Notes: a model not told the origin generated them from the sequence alone. DNA of 64,000 bases from Photobacterium sanguinicancri (GCF_024346675.1 NZ_AP024850.1:992001-1056000); one strand, 5' to 3'; shown: positions 19,260 through 28,553, counted from the stretch's first letter. Numbers and translations are program-made.

Positions 19260-20609
19260 ATGAAATTACATAAGGTTGCAGCTGCGACAATCAAGCAGCT
19301 CCCACGCCAACACCGTATTGCGCTAGCTTCAACATCCTTGTTGCTGCTTGCTGCCTTTGTATGGCAGCCCTCGAAACCTATTACGCTTAGCACCTTCGGG
19401 GCGAATGAGCGTGTAGATATCGCACTTAGTTCCGACTTGGAAAAGCTGTCAGATATGAACAGTGAACCCATCGGTGAAGTTGTCGACCCTAAAGACCCTG
19501 AGTTTTTGGTGCCAAAAGATGAACTAGAGCAGCAGCTTCAAGAAGAGGTTGATGTATCACACACTCACCAAGTCGCCTCTGGTGAAACTCTCGGATCTAT
19601 TTTCTCGCAGTATGCGTTACCTATTTCAAATATGTATTCGCTCATCAATGTGAATAAATCTATTCAGAACCTTCGTGTTGGCCAAACCATTGAATGGTCG
19701 GTAGACGATGAAGGTCAAGTGACTGAGTTTTCGGTTAAACGCAGTGCCAAAATTACCGATACTTTTTCTTTAACCAATAATGGTTACTCATACGAAAAAG
19801 TGGAAGAAAATGGTGAGATTAAGCCTGTTGTGCTAACTGGACGCATTAGCGGTAGTTTTTATAATTCAGCGATGGCTGCGGGATTAACGGCTAACCAAAT
19901 TCAAACTTTAGCGCAGAAGCTACAATGGCGTTTTGATTTTGGGCGCGAAGCTCGCAAAGGTGATCGTTTTGCTGTAACCGTTGATCGTGAATTTATTGAT
20001 GGCCGTGCTGTTAATAAAGGCGAAGTGAAAGCAATCTATTACCTGAGCGGTAAACGTGAAGTGTTTGCGATGCGTTTAGGTGACAATTCGTTTTATGATG
20101 CCGATGGTAAGAGCCTTGATCGTGCTTTACGCCGACTTCCATTAGAAAAGCGTTATCGTATAAGCTCACCATTTAATCCTACGCGTAAGCATCCTATTAC
20201 TGGTCGAATTTCACCACACAATGGAACTGACTTTGCGGTACCAATTGGTACCTCAGTACTTGCCGCTGGTGATGGTGTAGTGGTGAAATCAAGCAAGCAC
20301 CCATTAGCGGGTAATTACATTGTTATCAAACATGGTCGTGAATACATGACGCGCTACCTTCACTTAAATAAACGTTTAGTGAAAGTGGGCGATAAGGTGA
20401 CCATGGGTGAACGTATTGCGCAAAGTGGTAACACAGGGCGCTCAACAGGGCCTCACTTACACTATGAGCTAATTAAAAAGAATCGCCCAGTGAACGCAAT
20501 GAAAGTCCCATTGCCACAGGCTGAACCTGTTCCATCTAAAGATCGTAAGGATTATTTACGATTAGCCAGCGAAGAACGTCAGAAGTTATTAGCTGTTATG
20601 CCGGGTTAA
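19260..20609 (+). CDS. mepM: Murein DD-endopeptidase MepM (YebA), M23 family
   Basis: Zinc endopeptidase that cuts peptidoglycan cross-links to allow cell-wall growth. 449 residues: an N-terminal membrane anchor (hydrophobic 21-38), an OapA/LysM-like peptidoglycan-binding domain from HQVASGETLGSIFSQYALP near 101, and a C-terminal M23 domain with the zinc ligands HNGTDFAVP (HxxxD, near 320) and HLHYEL (HxH, near 398). It sits directly behind znuA, as in E. coli, and relatives show Zur control of this neighbour; co-transcription with znuA is likely from the two-base gap. Confidence 0.93.
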   Translation: MKLHKVAAATIKQLPRQHRIALASTSLLLLAAFVWQPSKPITLSTFGANERVDIALSSDLEKLSDMNSEPIGEVVDPKDPEFLVPKDELEQQLQEEVDVSHTHQVASGETLGSIFSQYALPISNMYSLINVNKSIQNLRVGQTIEWSVDDEGQVTEFSVKRSAKITDTFSLTNNGYSYEKVEENGEIKPVVLTGRISGSFYNSAMAAGLTANQIQTLAQKLQWRFDFGREARKGDRFAVTVDREFIDGRAVNKGEVKAIYYLSGKREVFAMRLGDNSFYDADGKSLDRALRRLPLEKRYRISSPFNPTRKHPITGRISPHNGTDFAVPIGTSVLAAGDGVVVKSSKHPLAGNYIVIKHGREYMTRYLHLNKRLVKVGDKVTMGERIAQSGNTGRSTGPHLHYELIKKNRPVNAMKVPLPQAEPVPSKDRKDYLRLASEERQKLLAVMPG

Positions 20610-20632
20610 TTTTACATCATAATGAAAGTTGT

Positions 20633-20664
20633 AAAATGCGCACTTTTAGTGCGCATTTTTTTTT
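20633..20664 (+). terminator. Intrinsic terminator after mepM
   Basis: Stem AAAATGCGCAC / GTGCGCATTTT with a short loop and T9. Confidence 0.92.
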
Positions 20665-20793
20665 GCGGTAAAGTTGTGTTTTAGAGAGCGAGGCTCAATA
20701 CCTATGGAATATCAAGAATCCAATGTAGCCGTATGAATAACAAGCACTTTATAGCTAAGTTACTTAACCGAAATGTAAATAAGTTAATCTTTG

Positions 20794-20807
20794 TTGACTT
20801 TAATCAA
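20794..20807 (+). promoter_or_regulatory. FNR-like site upstream of feoABC
   Basis: TTGACTTTAATCAA differs from the FNR consensus TTGAT-N4-ATCAA by one base. A weak -10 (TAACAT, 20829-20834) falls about where a class II FNR promoter would place it. An AT-rich run (20851-20864, AATAAT repeats on the minus strand) could be a weak Fur site. Anaerobic and iron control of feo is well established in relatives. Confidence 0.65.
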
Positions 20808-20877
20808 GACGTAAGGTGTTGCGATATGTAACATAGCAACATTAAATGCTAATTATTATTATTAAGGTAAGCGATTC

Positions 20878-21105
20878 ATGAAGCTGTCGGAAATGGCATG
20901 TGGTGTGGGTGCAGTAGTGACTAATTTATCAGCTCTACCTACAGCAACGCGTAAAAAACTAATGGTTATGGGTTTACTACCCAATACTGAAATCTCGGTT
21001 GTGCGCATCGCACCAATGGGTGATCCACTTCAGGTTCGTGTTCGTGGTGTTGATATTGCACTGCGCAAGCAAATTGCCGCAAATATTGATGTGGAGGTGC
21101 GCTAA
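20878..21105 (+). CDS. feoA: Ferrous iron transport protein FeoA
   Basis: Small cytoplasmic SH3-fold partner of FeoB, 75 residues, family length. Starts MKLSEMACGVGAVV and has the FeoA core ATRKKLMVMGLLPNTEISVVRIAPMGDPLQVRVRG, with the conserved DP-x-x-V-R turn. An AAGG ribosome site precedes ATG 20878. Its TAA shares one base with the feoB ATG, so translation is coupled. First gene of feoABC. Confidence 0.96.
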   Translation: MKLSEMACGVGAVVTNLSALPTATRKKLMVMGLLPNTEISVVRIAPMGDPLQVRVRGVDIALRKQIAANIDVEVR

Positions 21106-23381
21106 TGCAGTACAACATTCTTACGGTTGGTAATCCAAATAGTGGTAAAACAACACTCTTTAATGGTTTAACGGGCGCTAAACAGCAAGTCGGTAACTGG
21201 GCGGGTGTTACGGTTGAGAAGAAAACCGGTAGATACCAATGTTCTGGCGATGATTTTGCGCTAACCGATTTACCTGGTATTTATAACCTTGATAGCGCTA
21301 ATGATGCTAACAGTCTTGATGAAGCGATTGCATCTCGTGCTATTTTGACATCACCCGCTGATGTGATCATTAATGTTGTTGATGCATCTAGCCTTGAACG
21401 TAGTCTTTACATGACCCTACAACTACGTGAACTTGGCCGCCCTATGGTTGTTGTCCTTAATAAAATGGACGTTCTACAGCGTCAACGCCAAGTGCTCGAT
21501 GTTAAAGCTCTCGAGAAGGCATTAGGCTGCCCAGTTTTTACTTTATCAGCAAATAACCAAAATCAAGTTGCTGATTTTAAAATGAAGCTGCATAAAATGC
21601 TGACACAAGGTGTCGCAGTTAAAGAGCTAAGCCTTAATTACGGTGACGTATTTGAAGCGGCAATTAAAGAACTAACTCCATTATTTGCAAGCGCTGAAGT
21701 TAATGCTCGCTCACAAGCTATTCGCGTACTAGAAAATGATACGCTGATCATTAATCGCTTATCTGAATCAGATAAGAACGCGGCATGTAATATTCGCAAT
21801 AAAGTAGCCGTTGTCGTTGATCCTGACATTCAAGTTGCTGACGTACGTTACACATTCTTACACCAACTTTGTCAGCAAGTTCGTCGCCAAGAAGGTAAGC
21901 TAAGCCGCAGCGTGAGTGATAAAATTGATAGCGTGCTACTTCACCGTGCGTTTGGTATTCCTTTCTTCTTCGTTGTTATGTACCTGATGTTCATGTTCTC
22001 TATTAACATTGGCAGTGCATTTATCGATTTCTTCGATATCAGCGTTGGTGCCGTGTTAGTGGATGGCGGTCATTACCTGCTTGACGGGCACTTACCTATT
22101 TGGCTTGTTACTGTTATTGCTGACGGTATCGGTGGTGGTATTCAAACCGTCGCGACTTTCATTCCTGTAATTGCTTGTCTGTACTTGTTCTTGGCTCTAC
22201 TTGAGAGCTCAGGTTACATGGCGCGTGCAGCGTTTGTACTTGATAAAGTGATGCAAAAAGTTGGCTTGCCGGGTAAAGCATTCGTACCTTTGGTTCTCGG
22301 CTTTGGTTGTAACGTTCCCGCTATTATGGCAACCCGTACACTAGAGCAAGAACGTGAACGTAAACTTGCAGCAGCAATGGCACCCTTTATGTCATGTGGT
22401 GCACGTTTACCTGTATACGCGTTATTTGCGGCGGCTTTCTTCCCTGATAGCGGTCAAAACGTGGTATTTGCGTTGTACCTGCTAGGCATTTTTGCTGCTG
22501 TCCTTACTGGCCTTATCTTACGTAATACGCTTTATCCTGGTTCAAGTGACAGTTTCATCATGGAAATGCCAGACTATGAATTACCGACTATGCGTAACGT
22601 TGGTATTAAAACGTGGCAGAAACTGAAAAAATTCGTACTGGGTGCGGGTAAGACAATCGTTGTGGTTGTTGCTTTCTTGAGCTTCTTCAACTCATTAGGT
22701 ACAGACGGTACTTTTGGTAACGAAGATACTGAAGTGTCAGTGCTATCGAGAGCGGCTCAAATTGTAACGCCTGTACTTGCACCTATTGGTGTGAAGGAAG
22801 ATAACTGGCCTGCAACTGTGGGTATTATTACGGGTATCTTTGCAAAAGAAGCGGTAGTCGGCACCTTGAACAGCTTGTATGCGCCATCTTCAGATGATGA
22901 CGACGCAGAATATGACTTGCTAGGTAGTTTGCAAGAAGCCGTTGGTAGTATTGGCGCCAACCTATCCGACCTAAGCTACAGCGATCCACTTGGTATTACC
23001 GTTGGTGAGCTTAACGACTTAGATGCCGTTGCTGAAGACCAAGAAGTTGATGCCTCTGTATTTGGTAACATTCAAGCGCATTTTGTTAGCTCGGCAGCTG
23101 CAATGGCATACCTAATCTTCATCCTGCTGTACACGCCATGTGCGGCGGCAATGGGGGCTTATGTTCGTGAATTTGGTCAGAAGTTCTCACTGTTTATTGC
23201 AGGTTGGACTATGCTGCTGGCTTACACATTTGCATCTGTGTTCTACCAAGTTGCACACTTCTCTGATCACCCAACAAGCAGCATGCTGTGGATTGCGTTC
23301 TTCGTCGCGATCAATGCAGGCTTACTGATACTGTTTAAGCGTGAAGGTAAGAAGCAACAAGCAGAGGCTCTAGCACTATGA
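21105..23381 (+). CDS. feoB: Ferrous iron transporter FeoB
   Basis: Inner-membrane Fe(II) transporter with a GTPase head. 758 residues. N-terminal G domain: G1 GNPNSGKTT (8-16), G2 region NWAGVTVEKKTG, G3 DLPGIYNL near 53, G4 NKMD near 120. Then a helical spacer and two Gate/core halves with GFGCNVPAIMATRT near 402 and the C-terminal LYTPCAAAMGA near 673. A G2/G5 layout typical of Vibrio FeoB; length is normal. Its end overlaps feoC by four bases. Confidence 0.96.
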   Translation: MQYNILTVGNPNSGKTTLFNGLTGAKQQVGNWAGVTVEKKTGRYQCSGDDFALTDLPGIYNLDSANDANSLDEAIASRAILTSPADVIINVVDASSLERSLYMTLQLRELGRPMVVVLNKMDVLQRQRQVLDVKALEKALGCPVFTLSANNQNQVADFKMKLHKMLTQGVAVKELSLNYGDVFEAAIKELTPLFASAEVNARSQAIRVLENDTLIINRLSESDKNAACNIRNKVAVVVDPDIQVADVRYTFLHQLCQQVRRQEGKLSRSVSDKIDSVLLHRAFGIPFFFVVMYLMFMFSINIGSAFIDFFDISVGAVLVDGGHYLLDGHLPIWLVTVIADGIGGGIQTVATFIPVIACLYLFLALLESSGYMARAAFVLDKVMQKVGLPGKAFVPLVLGFGCNVPAIMATRTLEQERERKLAAAMAPFMSCGARLPVYALFAAAFFPDSGQNVVFALYLLGIFAAVLTGLILRNTLYPGSSDSFIMEMPDYELPTMRNVGIKTWQKLKKFVLGAGKTIVVVVAFLSFFNSLGTDGTFGNEDTEVSVLSRAAQIVTPVLAPIGVKEDNWPATVGIITGIFAKEAVVGTLNSLYAPSSDDDDAEYDLLGSLQEAVGSIGANLSDLSYSDPLGITVGELNDLDAVAEDQEVDASVFGNIQAHFVSSAAAMAYLIFILLYTPCAAAMGAYVREFGQKFSLFIAGWTMLLAYTFASVFYQVAHFSDHPTSSMLWIAFFVAINAGLLILFKREGKKQQAEALAL

Positions 23382-23620
23382 TTTTAAAGCAGCTGAAAGA
23401 CTATATAGAACAGAAAGGACGCGCGCGTCGTAGCGATTTAGCTCATCACTTTGGTATGAGTGAAGATGGTGTTGATGCAATGATTGCGATCTGGGTTCAA
23501 AAAGGGAAGATAGGCAAGGAGCTAGTAGGTTGTGACGCTGATAGCTGTTGCCAGAGTGCCCAAGAAGTATGGTATCGACAGCTGCAAGACAATGAACTCT
23601 CTATAACGGTAATGCGTTAG
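23378..23620 (+). CDS. feoC: FeoC-like protein
   Basis: Small winged-helix accessory of the Feo system, 80 residues. N-terminal helix-turn-helix region ILKQLKDYIEQKGRARRSDLAHHFGMSEDGVDAMIAIW, then VGCDADSCC with three cysteines, compatible with, but not proving, the metal or Fe-S site described for some FeoC. In Vibrio the protein is reported to support FeoB function and complex assembly. It overlaps the feoB stop (ATGA type) and is followed by a strong terminator. Confidence 0.9.
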   Translation: MILKQLKDYIEQKGRARRSDLAHHFGMSEDGVDAMIAIWVQKGKIGKELVGCDADSCCQSAQEVWYRQLQDNELSITVMR

Positions 23621-23648
23621 GTTCAGTGTTTTAAAATTCAATGCGATT

Positions 23649-23677
23649 AAAAAGGCAACCGAGAGGTTGCCTTTTTT
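23649..23677. terminator. Bidirectional terminator between feoC and the HIT gene
   Basis: Stem AAGGCAACC / GGTTGCCTT with loop GAGA, A-rich before and T6 after. Confidence 0.92.
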
Positions 23678-23693
23678 GATCTAAAACTTGGTC

Positions 23694-24125
23694 TTAGCTG
23701 ATAGTGACAAAGCCAGTAATAGCACTGAGTTCTTCGCGTAGTTCTTCTGCTAATGCCAGTTGCAGCTCAGCATTGCGCTGCGTGCCATCGGTATTTCCCC
23801 ACACTGGACCTGGCCAAGCGACATCGTTTTCAAAACGGGCAATATGATGAACATGAAGCTGTGGCACTAGGTTACCTAAAGCTCCTACGTTGATCTTATC
23901 GGCTTTGTAATCATTTTCGAGCAACGCAGCAACAGCGCTTGATTCGTTAATGAGTTGATACTGCTCACTTTGATCTAAGTGGTGGATCTCACGTAAATCG
24001 TTTTTACGCGGAACTAAGATCAGCCAAGGACCTAATGCTTCTTTTGAGAGTAAAACACGGCAAAGGGGAAGATCGCCCAAAACTGTGGTATCTGTCGCTA
24101 AACGAGAGTGAAGCATGAAATTCAT
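23694..24125 (-). CDS. HIT family protein
   Basis: Probable nucleotide-binding hydrolase or transferase of the histidine triad superfamily, 143 residues, cytoplasmic. The end of the HIT motif is QLHVHHIARF (near 109-118), with VGALGNLVP just before. The first position of the usual HxHxH triad reads Gln here (Q-L-H-V-H-H), a substitution I believe is common in this bacterial subgroup. ILVPRKNDLREIHHLD near 36 fits the domain. Substrate unknown. It converges on feoC and is divergent from the DUF924 gene. Confidence 0.85.
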   Translation of the reverse strand: MNFMLHSRLATDTTVLGDLPLCRVLLSKEALGPWLILVPRKNDLREIHHLDQSEQYQLINESSAVAALLENDYKADKINVGALGNLVPQLHVHHIARFENDVAWPGPVWGNTDGTQRNAELQLALAEELREELSAITGFVTIS

Positions 24126-24497
24126 TGTAAATATTCCTATAGAGTACAGCGGCGCTCACAGGCTGCTAGATTGAGTATTTTCAAACATTCGCACTGCGCT
24201 ATTCTGACATTAAAGATACCAAGTATAAATAATTGAACCGTCTTAAGGTGTGATTACGCAGCCAATGGTTAAATACATAATATCGCACCATTTTTTTTAT
24301 ACAACGACGTAACGATAATACCAGTACCATAATTAACTAAGCCGAATATTGCACAGCAAAAATACTTTGAACTAGGCATAGATTACAGTTAGCTATTTGT
24401 TCGAACGACAAAATTTATGACGTAGTTATTAGTGGTTTTAACCAGCAAGAATGATTTGGTAATCATGATATTGGTATATTAAGAATGGAGAAAGTAG
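24126..24497. other. Gap with a terminator-like hairpin and an inverted-end element
   Basis: 372 bp without a gene. It holds a GGTGTGAT / ATCGCACC stem followed by T8 (24247-24298) with no plus-strand gene before it, and an element bounded by inverted 20-bp ends (24318-24337 and 24458-24477, 16 of 20 matching). The rest is AT-rich with no clear promoter. Confidence 0.5.
24318..24477. repeat. 160-bp element with inverted ends, possible MITE
   Basis: Left end ATACCAGTACCATAATTAAC and the reverse complement of the right end, ATACCAATATCATGATTACC, agree at 16 of 20 positions. The interior has no open frame of note. Its nature as a mobile or dispersed repeat is inference. Confidence 0.4.
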
Positions 24498-25103
24498 ATG
24501 GCCGCAGAATATCAAGCCATACTCGATTACTGGTTCGGGGATATTGAGGGTGAAGTGACGACAACCAATAAAGGTGCGTTGTGGTTTCAAGGAGGGGCTG
24601 ACATTGATCAGTATATTACGGATAATTTTCTTCCGTTGGTGAGTAAAGCCGGAACGGGAGAGCTAGCCTATTGGGCAAAAGAGCCGAGAGGCGCGTTAGC
24701 GTTGATTATTTTACTCGACCAATTTAGTCGTAATATATATCGTGGTTTAAGTGCCGCTTTTCGTAATGATGCACTGGCATTAGCAATTTGTAAGCGCGGA
24801 TTAGCACAGAACATTGATCAACAGCTCTCACCGATAGAGCGTGTTTTTTTCTATCTGCCATTAGAGCATTCAGAGGTACTCGAGGATCAGGAAGAATGCG
24901 TATTCCGCTTTGAGCAACTCCGCCAGTTAGTATCGAATGAAAACAGAGATATGTTCGACGGGTTTTATGACTACGCTATTAAGCACTGCGACGTGGTGAA
25001 AGCATTTGGCCGTTTTCCACACCGTAATGCGGCGCATGGTCGGCTTTCAACAACCGAAGAACTAGCGTGGTTGCATGAAGGCGGCCAGCGATTTGGACAA
25101 TAA
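24498..25103 (+). CDS. DUF924 family protein
   Basis: Function unknown, 201 residues, TPR-like all-helical protein of the DUF924 family. Visible signatures: ILDYWFGD at 8-15, ALWFQGGADIDQYI near 27, ALALIILLDQFSRNIYRG near 70, and a final FGRFPHRNAAHGRLSTTEELAWL near 172. A GGAG ribosome site precedes ATG 24498. It is a single-gene unit downstream of the 160-bp element. The family is secure; the role is unknown. Confidence 0.87.
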   Translation: MAAEYQAILDYWFGDIEGEVTTTNKGALWFQGGADIDQYITDNFLPLVSKAGTGELAYWAKEPRGALALIILLDQFSRNIYRGLSAAFRNDALALAICKRGLAQNIDQQLSPIERVFFYLPLEHSEVLEDQEECVFRFEQLRQLVSNENRDMFDGFYDYAIKHCDVVKAFGRFPHRNAAHGRLSTTEELAWLHEGGQRFGQ

Positions 25104-25137
25104 GTTTGCTGTGGTGGCGGGCGAGCAATATACGGTT

Positions 25138-25164
25138 AAAAAAAGGTCAGCAGAACTGACCTTT
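25138..25164 (-). terminator. Terminator of the diguanylate cyclase gene
   Basis: On the minus strand AAAGGTCAG-ttctg-CTGACCTTT followed by further T; on the plus strand the T-tract is short, so it mainly serves the minus-strand gene. Confidence 0.8.
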
Positions 25165-25195
25165 GAGTATGTGTTTTATTGTAAGTTTGCGCGGC

Positions 25196-26224
25196 TTAAC
25201 TGATTGGTAACACGCGATTTCGGCCCAACTTTTTGGCATCATTCAAGAATTGATCAGCGCGGCGGATCACCTCTTCCGCGTTTTCTGTTCTATTTCTTTC
25301 TGCAATACCAAACGACGCTGTAATGGTATTAATCCGCTCACCATTACGACGATCAAGCACAGAAATCTTTTCTATACTGCGGCGCAGTGTTTCAGCATGC
25401 TGGCGGGCAGAGGAATGGTTTCGATTCATCAATATGATGGCAAATTCTTCACCGCCATAACGGTATGCCTGCATTTGTTCTCGGCAGCTTTCTTTCAAAC
25501 GACGAGAGACCGCTTTGATGACCTGATCACCAAGTTGGTGTCCATAGGTGTCGTTGAATATTTTGAATTTATCAATATCGAGCATGATAAGAGCAAAAGG
25601 GAGCGATTTTTGTTGCAGGCTATCAATATCACGGTCAAATGCCCGACGATTGAAAAGGTGCGTTAATGCGTCTTCATTCGCTTCTTTTTGACTCTCATGC
25701 AAGGCTTCGCGCAAAGAGGCAATTTCTTGCTGGGCGGTGTTCAGCTGGCTTTTGAATGCCCCTGTTGAAAGCTGAATATTACGTGATTCTTTAATTAGCC
25801 CACGTACCAATCCCATGGTTTCTTCTAGAGAAAGACCTTCACGTTCAGCAGATTCTAACTGCGTAAAACCCTTATTGAGGTTTAGCTGGAAGGATTCGGT
25901 TTCTGTCAACGTGTCTGTCATTGAGTGAGACACTTCCTGCATCATCAGCGTTAAGCTTTGTTTGAGTTGCGATATATCTTGTACCGCTTTACTGGCTATA
26001 TGTTGATGATAAAGTTGTTCACAAGCCGTTGGGGTGCATTGACCTTGAGAGGCGATTTCACCATCAATCGCTTGGTTTAATAACGGTGACTCTTGAGAAA
26101 CATAGGTGTACCACAGCGCATAATTCGCTGGAGTAGTAGGGACTTTGTGCTTGATCATCAGCGGTACAGTTTGTTTTAGTGTTTCCGTTGATTTCACAAA
26201 GTTATCTTTGTTCATAGCCTGCAT
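25196..26224 (-). CDS. GGDEF diguanylate cyclase (VCA0956-like)
   Basis: Makes c-di-GMP from two GTP. 342 residues, no signal peptide or membrane segment, so cytoplasmic. The N-terminal ~165 residues are helical with a predicted coiled-coil region (QLNLNKGFTQLESAEREGLS and following), starting NKDNFVKSTETLKQTVPLMIKHKVPTTPANYALWYTYV. The C-terminal GGDEF domain has DALTHLFNRRAFDRD, LDIDKFKIFNDTYGH and the active loop RYGGEEF. The usual inhibitory RxxD five residues upstream reads REQM, so product inhibition may be absent. The whole protein resembles V. cholerae VCA0956 as I recall it. Start could also be ATG 26215. Confidence 0.92.
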   Translation of the reverse strand: MQAMNKDNFVKSTETLKQTVPLMIKHKVPTTPANYALWYTYVSQESPLLNQAIDGEIASQGQCTPTACEQLYHQHIASKAVQDISQLKQSLTLMMQEVSHSMTDTLTETESFQLNLNKGFTQLESAEREGLSLEETMGLVRGLIKESRNIQLSTGAFKSQLNTAQQEIASLREALHESQKEANEDALTHLFNRRAFDRDIDSLQQKSLPFALIMLDIDKFKIFNDTYGHQLGDQVIKAVSRRLKESCREQMQAYRYGGEEFAIILMNRNHSSARQHAETLRRSIEKISVLDRRNGERINTITASFGIAERNRTENAEEVIRRADQFLNDAKKLGRNRVLPIS

Positions 26225-26343
26225 TCCATCGATCAGCAGAGGGGGAAGTCATAACATCTAACCATCGCGACATTGGTTTTTTAACTCGCTATTTTATATT
26301 GTGGAGCGAGTTGCCGCGCTTTATTCTATTTTGTCTTAAGCAC

Positions 26344-26374
26344 AAAAAAGCCTTCTAAGGATACCCTAGAAGGC
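26344..26374 (-). terminator. Terminator of argS
   Basis: On the minus strand AGCCTTCTAG / CTTAGAAGGCT stem followed by T6; 31 bases after the argS stop. Confidence 0.88.
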
Positions 26375-26404
26375 TAGTATTTTTTAGTCTAACGTAACAT
26401 TTAT

Positions 26405-28150
26405 TTACATGCGTTCTAGGGTTTCGATACCTAGAAGATCAAGACCTTGCTTGATAGTTTTTGATGTAAGAAGTGCTAGTTTTAAACGGCTTTGCTTCAC
26501 ATCTTCTTCTGCATTCAGAATTGGGCATGCTTCGTAGAAGCTTGAGAATTTACCTGCTAGTTCAAATAGGTAAGTACACATTAGGTGTGGCTGACCTTCA
26601 CGAGCAACGTTCAATACTGCTTCTTCAAATTGTAGAAGAGTCGATAGAAGTGCTTGTTCTTTCTCGTCGTTGATCACGATAGGGTGAGTCAGATCTGCAA
26701 CTTCAACGTTTGCACGTTTGAAGATAGAAGATACACGAGTGTAAGCGTACTGCATATAAGGTGCAGTGTTGCCTTCAAACGCTAGCATGTTGTCCCAATC
26801 GAAGATGTAGTCAGTCGTACGGTGTTTAGAAAGATCCGCGTACTTCACAGCAGCCATAGCAACAGTATTCGCGATAGTCGCTTTTTCTTCTGCATCTAGC
26901 TCTGGGTTTTTCTCTTCAATCAGTTTAGCTGCACGTAGCTCTGCTTCATCAAGAAGATCAGCTAGACGAACAGTACCGCCAGCACGAGTCTTGAATGGAC
27001 GACCGTCTTTGCCAAGCATCATGCCGAATGCGTGGTGCTCTAGTGTTACGTTTTCAGGTAAGTAACCTGCTTTACGCACGATAGACCAAGCTTGCATTAG
27101 GTGTTGGTGTTGACGTGAATCGATGAAGTAAAGTACACGATCGGCGTTTAGTTCTTCGTAGCGGTATTTAGCACAAGCAATATCGGTTGTTGTGTATAGG
27201 AAACCGCCATCACGCTTCTGGATGATAACACCCATAGGCTCGCCGTCTTTGTTTTTGTATTCGTCTAGGAATACAACTTGTGCGCCATCACTTTCTACTG
27301 CAAGGCCTTTTTCTTTAAGGTCTGCAACAATGCCTGGAAGCATGTGGTTGTACATAGATTCACCCATAACGTTATCACGAGTTAGTGATACGTTGAGGCG
27401 GTCGTAGTTCTGCTGGTTTTGAACCATAGTAACGTCGACAAGTTTCTTCCACATTTGAGCACAGAATTCGTCACCGCCTTGTAGTTTTACTACGTAGCCA
27501 CGTGCACGTGCTGCAAATTCTTCGTCTTCGTCGTACATTTTCTTCGATTCACGGTAGAACGCTTCAAGGTCAGATAGCTCCATTGAAACTTCACCAGACT
27601 CTTTTTGTACACGTTCAAGGTTTGCAATCAGCATACCGAACTGTGTGCCCCAGTCACCAATGTGGTTAGCACGAGTAACATTGTGGCCAAGGAATTCAAG
27701 CGTACGAACAACGGCATCACCAATGATGGTTGAACGAAGGTGACCTACGTGCATTTCTTTTGCTACGTTTGGCGCAGAGTAGTCAACAACGATGTTCTGT
27801 TGTGCTTCAGCTGCAACACCAAGACGGTCATCTTTTAATGCTTCTTCAGCGCGTTCAGCAAGCCATGCTTTGTCTAAGAAAATGTTGATGAAACCAGGGC
27901 CTGCAATTTCTACTTTTTCTGCAATGCCGTCTAGTTCAAGCACATCAATCACTTTTTGTGCGAATTCGCGTGGGTTAGTTCCCAGTTTTTTCGCAACACC
28001 CATGACACCGTTAGCTTGGTAGTCACCAAATTGAATTTTTGCTGATTGGCGAACGGCTGCTGGGCTTCCAGCTGGTGCGCCAGCGGCTTCAAGAGCCTGA
28101 GAAACCTTGTCATTAATTAGTGCTTGAATATTCACACGCTTATCCTTCAA
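26405..28150 (-). CDS. argS: Arginyl-tRNA synthetase
   Basis: Charges tRNA-Arg. 581 residues, class I enzyme. N-terminal Add1 domain ([20 protein letters not shown]...), HIGH motif as [12 protein letters not shown] near 129, the arginine-specific loop [21 protein letters not shown] near 368 in place of a canonical KMSKS, and the C-terminal anticodon-binding DALR domain ending [10 protein letters not shown]. Stands alone on the minus strand, divergent from yecM as in E. coli, with a 78-bp palindromic element in its upstream region. Confidence 0.97.
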   Translation of the reverse strand: MKDKRVNIQALINDKVSQALEAAGAPAGSPAAVRQSAKIQFGDYQANGVMGVAKKLGTNPREFAQKVIDVLELDGIAEKVEIAGPGFINIFLDKAWLAERAEEALKDDRLGVAAEAQQNIVVDYSAPNVAKEMHVGHLRSTIIGDAVVRTLEFLGHNVTRANHIGDWGTQFGMLIANLERVQKESGEVSMELSDLEAFYRESKKMYDEDEEFAARARGYVVKLQGGDEFCAQMWKKLVDVTMVQNQQNYDRLNVSLTRDNVMGESMYNHMLPGIVADLKEKGLAVESDGAQVVFLDEYKNKDGEPMGVIIQKRDGGFLYTTTDIACAKYRYEELNADRVLYFIDSRQHQHLMQAWSIVRKAGYLPENVTLEHHAFGMMLGKDGRPFKTRAGGTVRLADLLDEAELRAAKLIEEKNPELDAEEKATIANTVAMAAVKYADLSKHRTTDYIFDWDNMLAFEGNTAPYMQYAYTRVSSIFKRANVEVADLTHPIVINDEKEQALLSTLLQFEEAVLNVAREGQPHLMCTYLFELAGKFSSFYEACPILNAEEDVKQSRLKLALLTSKTIKQGLDLLGIETLERM

Positions 28151-28553
28151 ATCGTTTAGGACGCCAGATACCGGTAATCTAGCGTTGCAAGAACGTCACT
28201 GTGCTCGAGTTCATATACCGTCAAAAATAGTCACGGCACCGAGAACAAAGGGTTAATATCCCTAGGAAATTGGCTTGCGTGAGTATTTTTGACGGGCTAG
28301 TGTTACTTTCAGAACAGAAAGTCTGCGAACACAGAGTCTTAATGCCCTAATAATACCCACAAAGTAAGGTGTTTTGGCAACCCATAAAGTGTATTGTTTG
28401 CGATTTTTTTTTCGCTTGGTGTGTAGGGTGAAAATTATGCATCAAGCAAGATGGGGTAAGGTCTGTGGTGGCAAAGGTTATCCTTTCGCCTTGTGCGAAA
28501 ACATGGATAATTATGCGCTTGTTGAGAAATATAAAAACAACTGGAGAAAAAAC
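28151..28553. other. argS / yecM divergent region
   Basis: 403 bp between divergent genes. The main feature is the inverted repeat at 28218-28295. The open frame of yecM extends upstream in frame to 28374, but homologues and the ribosome site argue against that extension. Confidence 0.5.
28218..28295. repeat. 78-bp palindromic element upstream of argS
   Basis: Arms CCGTCAAAAATAGTCACG (28218-28235) and CGTGAGTATTTTTGACGG (28278-28295) are reverse complements at 17 of 18 positions. The 42-bp spacer includes a small AGGG / CCCT hairpin. Could be a cruciform, an RNA leader structure or a dispersed repeat. Confidence 0.6.

Noticed and set aside
28374..28553. 60-codon N-terminal extension of yecM
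   Set aside because: Homologue length and the GGAG before 28554 favour the shorter form; the extension reads as non-coding leader.
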